Shown here: one piece after another, positions 1 to 4,891 of the stretch
How positions within the stretch are numbered: the stretch's first letter is position 1
How the letters are laid out: every line of letters starts with the position of its first letter
Assembly (NCBI GenBank): GCA_020722685.1
Contig: DYKH01000101.1
Coordinates: 13,103-19,224 of the forward strand
Source: Caldithrix sp.
Lineage (GTDB): Bacteria; KSB1; UBA2214; DYKH01
Length of the DNA stretch: 6,122 nucleotides
Direction: 5' to 3'
Made by a program: the position numbers and the translations under genes
The notes under the pieces: model-generated
Database searches by the model: none
What the model saw: the letters and a program-made list of their open reading frames with translations, nothing else
Told to the model about the DNA's origin: nothing

Positions 1-800
1 TTGGTCCATTTCCAAACGTCAAAATAGGGCGCATCATATTTGCCGCCGGAAAAGGCAAACAGTAGCTTTCCTTCCGGAGTTGGGTTTTTGGTGATGACGT
101 TGACCACGCCGCCTAATGCGGAAGCGCCCCAAAGGGTGGAGCCGGCGCCTTTCAGGACCTCAATTTGCTCGATGTCCAAGGGCGGCAGCATGTCCCAGTT
201 GAATTCGCCGGTGTCGCTGGCATAGACCGGAACGCCGTCCAACAGAAGAAGCACCTTATTCCCGGCGCCAAAGCTATAGCCGGATGAGCCGCGAATATTG
301 ATCTGGTTGCCGATGAAATGAATTCCGGGTGCTGATTCCAAGGCTTCGATAATATTGGTGGGATTGCGTCGCTGAATTTCCCGCGAAGTGACGACCGAGA
401 TGGAAACCGCGGCCTGGTCGAGCCGCTGCTGCGTTTTGCCGCCCAGCACCACGATGGGATCGAATTCCAGCGCCGTTTCTTCCATCTCAAAAATCAATTC
501 TACCGCACTTGATTCCGAGACTTGCACCTGTTCCTTGGTCACCGTGCGATAGCCGATGCAGGAAGCACGCACGGCGTATGTGCCCGGCGGCACGCTGATG
601 TTAAAGCCGCCTTTGGCATCAGTAGCCGCCCCGCTGATGGTGCCGAGCACCGCCACGTTCACCGCCTGAAGTGGCTGTTTGCTTTTCTTGTCAATAACTT
701 TGCCGGTGATGCTGCCAGCATATTCTGCGGCAATCAATCGAGAAAGCACAAAGAGTAGAATTGAAAGATATCTGAGGAGCGCTTTTGCGATTTGAACCAT
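1..800 (-). CDS. TonB-dependent outer-membrane receptor, N-terminal part (3' end outside window)
   Basis: This is the first 266 codons of an outer-membrane receptor that would import a ligand using energy from TonB-ExbBD. I translated it from the ATG at 800 and found no stop before base 1. Residues 1-25 are a signal peptide (hydrophobic YLSILLFVL, then RLIAAE). Residues 29-106 form a carboxypeptidase-regulatory-like beta domain, with GSITGKVID, PLQAVNV, ATDAKGGF and VPPGTYAVRASCIGY. Residues 114-120 (DPIVVLG) look like a TonB box. Residues about 126-238 are the plug domain: NIIEALESAPGI, INIRGSSGY, VLLLLDGVPVY, IEQIEVLKGAGSTLWGASA and GGVVNVITKNP. The barrel would begin near residue 245. An in-frame TAG lies upstream, and AAGG (808-811) sits 7 nt before the ATG. 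It follows the lipoprotein gene after a 292-nt gap, so it may have its own promoter. Siderophore, cobalamin, peptide and glycan receptors share these domains, so the ligand cannot be named. Confidence 0.93.
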   Translation of the reverse strand, partial: MVQIAKALLRYLSILLFVLSRLIAAEYAGSITGKVIDKKSKQPLQAVNVAVLGTISGAATDAKGGFNISVPPGTYAVRASCIGYRTVTKEQVQVSESSAVELIFEMEETALEFDPIVVLGGKTQQRLDQAAVSISVVTSREIQRRNPTNIIEALESAPGIHFIGNQINIRGSSGYSFGAGNKVLLLLDGVPVYASDTGEFNWDMLPPLDIEQIEVLKGAGSTLWGASALGGVVNVITKNPTPEGKLLFAFSGGKYDAPYFDVWKWT

Positions 801-823
801 AGAGGTACCTTGTGCCTGATCCT

Positions 824-841
824 ATGTCAGAAAGTTGACAT
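824..841. promoter_or_regulatory. 18-bp dyad (ATGTCA-N6-TGACAT), possible operator upstream of TonB receptor
   Basis: The arms at 824-829 and 836-841 are perfect 6-bp inverted repeats around a 6-bp spacer (GAAAGT). The dyad ends 23 bp before the receptor start codon at 800 and just upstream of its Shine-Dalgarno at 808-811. Such a two-fold site fits a dimeric repressor. In the transcript it could equally form a weak 6-bp hairpin in the 5' leader. A dyad of this size can also arise by chance, and no regulator gene is visible nearby. Confidence 0.3.
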
Positions 842-862
842 CAATCCCGAGATAACATTTTT

Positions 863-879
863 CACGCCAAGCCGCCAAG
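863..879 (+). repeat. Left copy of 17-bp inverted repeat pair
   Basis: CACGCCAAGCCGCCAAG here matches CACGCAAAGCCGCCAAG, read on the opposite strand at 1034-1050, in 16 of 17 positions. The copy is preceded by TTTTT-rich sequence and followed by CACGCAAAG, so the unit itself contains sub-repeats (CCAAGC and ACGC/GCAAAG words). The low-complexity 'GCCAAG / GCAAAG' wording resembles interspersed intergenic repeats seen in many environmental genomes; that resemblance is from memory and unchecked. Confidence 0.6.
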
Positions 880-981
880 CACGCAAAGAGCATCAAGCGA
901 GTGGTTTTTCAGTCTGGTTCCAACACCCGTTTGGGAGCCGGATTGCCTCTGTTCCCTCTGAGGCATTTCAATTAGAGAAAA

Positions 982-1008
982 AATCATTTTGACCTTAATC
1001 ATTCTGAC
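982..1008. repeat. 12-bp direct repeat, two copies at 15-bp period
   Basis: AATCATTTTGAC (982-993) and AATCATTCTGAC (997-1008) differ at one base and are separated by CTT. The 15-bp period is not a multiple of a helical turn, which argues weakly against a paired operator. It lies inside the interval bounded by the 17-bp inverted pair. Confidence 0.5.
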
Positions 1009-1033
1009 TTACCCATGCTCCGGATTGACAAAA

Positions 1034-1050
1034 CTTGGCGGCTTTGCGTG
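1034..1050 (-). repeat. Right copy of 17-bp inverted repeat pair
   Basis: This is the inverted partner of 863-879 with one mismatch. The outer ends of the pair are 188 bp apart, and the pair lies wholly between the lipoprotein stop (1093) and the receptor start (800). The two copies could bound a small non-coding element or be two independent insertions of one repeat family. Confidence 0.6.
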
Positions 1051-1092
1051 CAATGAATCGAAACTCTGCAATTGCTTGCGAAATGCTGCTTC

Positions 1093-1944
1093 TTATGGAT
1101 TCTTAATCAGAGACCAATCCGCATTAATGTCATAGCCGGTAACGGTCCCGTTCGGCACAATCCTCACTTTCCCAGGCTGGCCGGGATTGTTCGGGTCTTG
1201 GTAGACGCCGATGGTGCGAAAGTCATCGAGTCCGGAACGATCGGACAGCCAAAAGACCGCGAGATAGGCGATGGTGCGATAGCGATTAGGCACCGGCAGC
1301 TTGAAATAGTAGGGATTCTTGTCGATGCTGAAATCCATTGACAGCAGATAGACCAGATACTCCACTTTCTTCTCCGGTTGGATGAAATACGCTGCCACCG
1401 CGGTAGCCAAGGTGTTGGGCGGAAAGGGACCATTAAAATAAATGGTTCCTTCGATGGTCGCCTCGCGTTCGACTCTGCTTAGGTTTGCCCACAGGTCGGT
1501 ACGAACATATGGCTTTTCTGGAGTGATGTCGATGGGGATTGGCAAAAAATCCGGGCCTAACTTGAGGGTGAAAACATCGGCGAGGTTGGAGACGGTCTCT
1601 TTGTTGTACCACCACAAACCCAAGGCTTCATAGTGTCCGTAGGGCAGATCGATCTCGGTGTAAATCGTATCGCGGGCATTCGGATCGGGATTTCCCAGTA
1701 GTTGCTGAAAGGGCAGACTGTTGGGCGTCAGGTAAAGCTCGTTGATGGCATGCGGGGGGAAAACCGGAGCGACAAAGAGATAAATTCCCTGCGTGTTTTC
1801 CGGAATTTTGTTATTGATAAAGACAACGTCCACTCCCAATTTGCCCGGAACAGGCGAAATGCCATGATCAGTAGAACAGGAGAAAGTCAGTGCAAACACG
1901 GTAATGATGCCAAAGGTCACCAATAGCCACTTGAATGTTCTCAT
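1093..1944 (-). CDS. Predicted lipoprotein with two tandem beta-rich domains, function unknown
   Basis: A 283-residue exported protein that I do not recognise. Residues 1-22 are a lipoprotein-type signal (positive MRTFK, hydrophobic WLLVTFGIITVFAL, then TFSC), placing the lipidated cysteine at C23. The -3 Thr and -2 Phe are not ideal for a lipobox. The mature part contains two related units. Unit A is about residues 37-148: VDVVF, P-x-NT at 48-51, VAPVFPP, DLPYGHY, LWWY, DLWANLSRV. Unit B is about 162-280: IEGTIYF, PPNT at 175-178, VAAYFIQP, KLPVPNRY, VFWLSD, DINADWSLI. The pattern suggests two beta-sandwich, transthyretin-like domains. The start is the ATG at 1944, because GAGG (1951-1954) lies 6 nt before it; a TTG at 1956 would overlap this Shine-Dalgarno. 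It follows the sorted-protein gene by 102 nt and precedes the TonB receptor, so a surface role beside that receptor is plausible but unproven. Confidence 0.85.
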   Translation of the reverse strand: MRTFKWLLVTFGIITVFALTFSCSTDHGISPVPGKLGVDVVFINNKIPENTQGIYLFVAPVFPPHAINELYLTPNSLPFQQLLGNPDPNARDTIYTEIDLPYGHYEALGLWWYNKETVSNLADVFTLKLGPDFLPIPIDITPEKPYVRTDLWANLSRVEREATIEGTIYFNGPFPPNTLATAVAAYFIQPEKKVEYLVYLLSMDFSIDKNPYYFKLPVPNRYRTIAYLAVFWLSDRSGLDDFRTIGVYQDPNNPGQPGKVRIVPNGTVTGYDINADWSLIKNP

Positions 1945-1948
1945 CGAA

Positions 1949-1954
1949 TTCCTC
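1949..1954 (-). promoter_or_regulatory. Ribosome binding site of the lipoprotein gene
   Basis: GAGGAA on the minus strand has its GAGG core 6 nt from the ATG at 1944. It decides the start, because the alternative TTG (1954-1956) falls on the Shine-Dalgarno itself and would add only four residues (MRNS) before the signal peptide. Confidence 0.7.
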
Positions 1955-1978
1955 AAATAGTCGACAGCCTCTTTCTAT

Positions 1979-2016
1979 CTTCCCTGAGGTTATTTTCCCC
2001 GAAAACCTCCGGGAAG
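1979..2016. repeat. Long hairpin (13-bp arms) between sorted-protein and lipoprotein genes
   Basis: CTTCCCTGAGGTT (1979-1991) and AACCTCCGGGAAG (2004-2016) pair at 12 of 13 positions around a 12-nt loop. The loop contains TTTTCCCCGAA. On the sense (minus) strand the hairpin is followed by AGATAGAAAGAGG, not by a U-tract, so it does not look like an intrinsic terminator. It could be an RNA-stabilising or processing structure, or a dispersed REP-like element. Confidence 0.55.
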
Positions 2017-2019
2017 CTT

Positions 2020-2034
2020 GTCTTGCGAAAAGAC
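2020..2034. repeat. Short perfect hairpin adjoining the long one
   Basis: GTCTT (2020-2024) and AAGAC (2030-2034) form a perfect 5-bp stem with the loop GCGAA (TTCGC on the sense strand). It begins 12 nt after the sorted-protein stop codon (2047-2049) and ends 3 nt before the long hairpin, giving two stem-loops in series in the intergenic transcript. No U-tract follows. Confidence 0.45.
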
Positions 2035-2046
2035 TGGGGTCTCTGG

Positions 2047-3777
2047 TTATCGAACCAATGCCAACTTGCGGCTCAGTTCGTATTGCCGGGTGCGCAAGCT
2101 GTAGAAATAGACTCCCGAAGCGACCGGCTTTGCTTGATCGTCCAGCCCGTCCCAATAGACTTCATGTGAACCGGCATCGAATGAATGATTGACAAGATTT
2201 TTGACCCGCCGACCGTTGGCGTCGAAGATTTGCAGTGTTACATCCTCTTTTTGCGGCAGGCTAAAGCTGATCAGGGTCGATTGGTTAAATGGATTCGGAT
2301 AGTTTTGCGCCAGCTCGAATGTGACGATTTCTCCATTGTCTTGCTTAGGAACACCGACAATGAGGGTCGAAGATGTTTGCACGGGATGGTTGACAAAATG
2401 CGCCATCTTTTCACCATCCGTTTGAGTAAGATTCTTTTCCGGAAGAAAATAGGCCGTGTAATTCAGCTCGACTGTGACGCTATCTTGGCCAGGCTTGTTG
2501 CGAAAAAGGATGCCATTGTCACCAAAAGACTGACCATCTCCGGTGTCGCTGGAGCCGACAAAAACGTCTTCGTCGGCTTGGCCGCCGGCTGAGTTGTCGT
2601 AGTAGTAAAGCTCTACGCTGCCCCACTTTTGTTCTTTGAATTTTGCCACCTTGAACAGCGACCCCTGATCTCCGCTGGTCAAGTCCCAATTGTCGATCGG
2701 CACGTCAATGGTTGGAATCACTTCGTCGGGATTGCCGTCGACCAAGACGCCGTTGTTATACTTGTTGTAAAATCTCATTGCAGTGGCGTCGGCGCTAAAA
2801 TCCCATGATTCACGCAGGTTGTTGAGGATGATCAGGATTTCCGCGTCGGGATATTGAAACTTGAGGTCCTCCGGCGCAAGGCTGGTACCGCCTTTGATGG
2901 TGCCACTAAACGGGTAAAATTTCGCCTGCACTGGGAATGCCGCATAATCGGCCACGAATTCTCCAAAGCGCAAGGTCATCTGCGCTTCACGAATGAGGCG
3001 AACAACGGGCTTGGCGGTGACCTGAATTTCGCCAAAAAGGTACAAAAGTCTTTCATCTGCAACCATGGACACCGGGAAGGCCAAGTCTATGACCCCGCCG
3101 AATCGTATCTTCAGTAGATCAAGAATGTCTGCCCCATTGCCTCCGGGTGGGTTGATGCGAATTCCATCAACTGTGCCATTTTCGTCTAAGCCAAGACTGT
3201 AATAAGCCGTAAGAATGCTATCTTCGGCAGCAAGATATTGCATATTGTACGGTGTTGGAACGGGATCAGTGATGGTGGACGACTGAAAGAGGTAAGCATA
3301 AGCCTTGTTATTGGGATTTTCCGGATCGGAGACGACCAACTCGATTTTGGAATGCGCCTTGGCCTCGTTGTTATCGATAAACGCCCGTTCGGGCGCTTGA
3401 TCCCCCAAATCGCGCACCATAAAGACCAACTCATCGTGATCGTCAAAAACACCATTATGATTTGCGATGTTTATGGTATCCGCGCTCCAAAATTCAGGGA
3501 CAAAGTACATCCACTTGTCCACCGACGGCTTTAAGGGATCCGGGCCAAAAGATTGCTCGTCGATTTGGAACGGCATCATGCGCCAGTTCTGCGTCGCCTG
3601 ATCGTAAGCGTAGAGGAAAAGCTCACCGACAGGAACGCCGATCACGCCCTGCAGGCTGCCGGTGTATGCTGGTAGAACGACAGGTTCATAGCGTCGCTCC
3701 TGAGTGAGCGTCAAGTCCTGAGAGAAAGCTGTCGTCATCAGGACTGTGAGCATAAGTAAAAATATTAGAGTCTTCAT
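2047..3777 (-). CDS. Secreted protein with C-terminal type IX secretion (Por) sorting domain
   Basis: A 576-residue exported protein. Residues 1-19 are a Sec signal peptide (MKTLIFLLML ... TTAFS, cleavage before Q20). Residues 491-576 are a type-A sorting domain of the TIGR04183 / FlgD-Ig-like kind: QNYPNPFNQST, ISFSLP, VTLQIFDANGRRVKNL, DAGSHEVYWDG, VASGVYFYSL, then a basic SRKLALVR end. In this family that domain directs passage through the outer membrane by type IX secretion and often surface anchoring. Residues 20-490 are not recognised. They include MPFQIDE at 68-74 and an acidic loop NHNGVFDDHDELVFM at 106-120, which might bind metal. The start is the ATG at 3777 because GAGGTGG lies 5 nt upstream; an earlier ATG at 3798 would put seven residues before the signal peptide and lacks a good Shine-Dalgarno. 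The gap from the DUF362 stop is 21 nt, so co-transcription is likely. Confidence 0.87.
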   Translation of the reverse strand: MKTLIFLLMLTVLMTTAFSQDLTLTQERRYEPVVLPAYTGSLQGVIGVPVGELFLYAYDQATQNWRMMPFQIDEQSFGPDPLKPSVDKWMYFVPEFWSADTINIANHNGVFDDHDELVFMVRDLGDQAPERAFIDNNEAKAHSKIELVVSDPENPNNKAYAYLFQSSTITDPVPTPYNMQYLAAEDSILTAYYSLGLDENGTVDGIRINPPGGNGADILDLLKIRFGGVIDLAFPVSMVADERLLYLFGEIQVTAKPVVRLIREAQMTLRFGEFVADYAAFPVQAKFYPFSGTIKGGTSLAPEDLKFQYPDAEILIILNNLRESWDFSADATAMRFYNKYNNGVLVDGNPDEVIPTIDVPIDNWDLTSGDQGSLFKVAKFKEQKWGSVELYYYDNSAGGQADEDVFVGSSDTGDGQSFGDNGILFRNKPGQDSVTVELNYTAYFLPEKNLTQTDGEKMAHFVNHPVQTSSTLIVGVPKQDNGEIVTFELAQNYPNPFNQSTLISFSLPQKEDVTLQIFDANGRRVKNLVNHSFDAGSHEVYWDGLDDQAKPVASGVYFYSLRTRQYELSRKLALVR

Positions 3778-3782
3778 TGTCA

Positions 3783-3789
3783 CCACCTC
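3783..3789 (-). promoter_or_regulatory. Strong ribosome binding site of the sorted-protein gene
   Basis: GAGGTGG on the minus strand ends 5 nt before the ATG at 3777. It closely matches the anti-Shine-Dalgarno complement and selects this start over the ATG at 3798. It is the best Shine-Dalgarno in the window and is unlike the usual situation in Bacteroidota. Confidence 0.75.
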
Positions 3790-3798
3790 ACTATTCAT

Positions 3799-4869
3799 TC
3801 AAATTTCAATTAAATCGTAGGACAAAGAGCCGAGGCCGATCTCTTGGCCGTGTCTCAACTGAATCTCCTCGTCGATGTGCGGATACGAGAAGCTCCGATA
3901 AGGCTTGCCGCACTTTTCCGTGATGAGATCCACAGCCGCTTTGTCCAAGGCGACCGGATCGCGGCTGGCCATTACACCCAAATCGGGATAAACGGGGCGG
4001 AGACTGCCGGTCATGCAGTCGCAATCCTTGGTCATGCTAAGCAGAAAATTAAAGAACACGATTTTGTCTCGCTTTAAAGTACAGACGCCGAGGGCGTGTT
4101 CGGCGATTCGCCGCTGCAGATCGGCGCTTTCCACCGACCAGTTGTATTGTACGGCGTCAAAGCGACAAACCGTTAAACATTCGCCGCATCCGATACATTT
4201 CTCCATGGTGATGAAGGCTTTACCATCCACCCAGTCGATGGCGCCTTCCGGGCACCATTCGATGCAATCCCCACAGGAAGTGCACTTGGCCGGCTTGATT
4301 TTGGGCTTCATGGAAGAGTGCTGCCGCATCTTACCCTTGCGGCTGGCCAAGCCCATGCCTAAATTCTTGAGGGTCGCACCCAGTCCGGTGGCGATGTGAC
4401 CCGTCACGTGGCTGACCACGACGACCGCCTGCGCTTTGGCGATTTCTCTGGCGATGGAGACCTTGTCAAAGAGTTTGCCTTTGATGGGAACCTCTATCTC
4501 AGAATCGCCGGTAAGGCCGTCCAAAATGAAAACCGGAGCGCCGACCTTGTCCATGGTAAAACCGTGTTCATGGGCCAGGCGCAAATGGGAAACGGCGTTA
4601 CTTCGTGCGCTCTTGTACAGCACCGTGGTATCGGCCAAAAATGGAGAGCCGCCGAGGTCGCGTATTCGATTGACAAGGGGTTTGACGTGCATCGGCTTTA
4701 CATGGGTGGTATTGCCTTTTTCGCCAAAGTGCATTTTGATGGCGACGAGATCGCTTCGCTCGACGATATTATTTAACTCAACCGCATCACATAATTTCCC
4801 AATGGCAGATTCGATAGCTTCTTTTCGTGATTCGGTAGTGAGCTCGGCGAAAAATACGGTGGCTGTCAT
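3799..4869 (-). CDS. DUF362 iron-sulfur protein with two 4Fe-4S clusters
   Basis: A 356-residue protein with no signal peptide, so probably cytoplasmic. The DUF362 core is split around a ferredoxin insert. The N-terminal part (residues 1-190) shows VAIKMHFGEKGNTTHVKP, a PLVNRIRDLGGSPFLADTT strand-helix unit, VVVVSHVTGH and GLGATLKNLGMG. The ferredoxin part has C196-x2-C199-x2-C202-x3-C206 and C225-x2-C228-x2-C231-x3-C235, each sufficient for one 4Fe-4S cluster. The C-terminal part has CDC at 283-285, MASRDPVALDKAAVDL at 300-315, and C320. DUF362 proteins are widespread but their reaction is not established; electron transfer or cluster-dependent chemistry is inferred from the cysteines. The ATG at 4869 has GGAG (4879-4882) 9 nt upstream. 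The gene lies 22 nt after the PLP-enzyme stop and 21 nt before the next gene, so it sits mid-operon. Confidence 0.92.
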   Translation of the reverse strand: MTATVFFAELTTESRKEAIESAIGKLCDAVELNNIVERSDLVAIKMHFGEKGNTTHVKPMHVKPLVNRIRDLGGSPFLADTTVLYKSARSNAVSHLRLAHEHGFTMDKVGAPVFILDGLTGDSEIEVPIKGKLFDKVSIAREIAKAQAVVVVSHVTGHIATGLGATLKNLGMGLASRKGKMRQHSSMKPKIKPAKCTSCGDCIEWCPEGAIDWVDGKAFITMEKCIGCGECLTVCRFDAVQYNWSVESADLQRRIAEHALGVCTLKRDKIVFFNFLLSMTKDCDCMTGSLRPVYPDLGVMASRDPVALDKAAVDLITEKCGKPYRSFSYPHIDEEIQLRHGQEIGLGSLSYDLIEI

Positions 4870-4891
4870 CAGGTTCTACTCCGCCAAGATT

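Larger units (their letters stand above)
801..1092. other. Repeat-rich intergenic region between lipoprotein and TonB receptor genes
   Basis: These 292 bases hold no convincing gene on either strand. They contain an 18-bp dyad (824-841), an inverted pair of 17-bp sequences (863-879 and 1034-1050), a direct repeat of 12 bp at a 15-bp period (982-993 and 997-1008), and a small perfect hairpin (TGCCTC at 944-949 with GAGGCA at 960-965). I found no terminator with a U-tract on the minus strand after the lipoprotein stop, and no strong sigma-70 promoter for the receptor. The best -35-like hexamer on the minus strand (TTGTCA, + strand 1028-1033) has only a poor -10 (CAGAAT) at 19-bp spacing. Confidence 0.6.

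Noticed and set aside
1..800. Assignment of the receptor as SusC/RagA type
   Set aside because: The plug sequence (GAGSTLWGASALGGVVNVITK) fits ordinary TonB-dependent receptors, and no SusD-like partner is present.
835..858. Plus-strand TTGACA (835-840) as a promoter -35
   Set aside because: The only -10-like hexamer, TAACAT at 853-858, is 12 bp away, which is too close, and no plus-strand gene follows.
914..941. Imperfect stem CTGGTTCC / GGAGCCGG as part of a tRNA or structured RNA
   Set aside because: The pairing needs two G-U pairs and works only for a plus-strand transcript. No cloverleaf, acceptor stem or anticodon arm can be drawn around it.
944..965. Hairpin TGCCTC / GAGGCA as an intrinsic terminator of the lipoprotein transcript
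   Set aside because: On the minus strand it is followed by AATCCGGCTCCC, with no U-tract. The T-run (978-983 on the minus strand) comes before the hairpin, not after it.
1954..1956. TTG at 1956 as the start of the lipoprotein gene
   Set aside because: The TTG overlaps the GAGG Shine-Dalgarno that is correctly spaced for the ATG at 1944, and it would only add four residues before a normal signal peptide.
3796..3798. ATG at 3798 as the start of the sorted-protein gene
   Set aside because: It directly follows the DUF362 stop codon, has no good Shine-Dalgarno, and would place MNSEVVT before the signal peptide. GAGGTGG supports the ATG at 3777.
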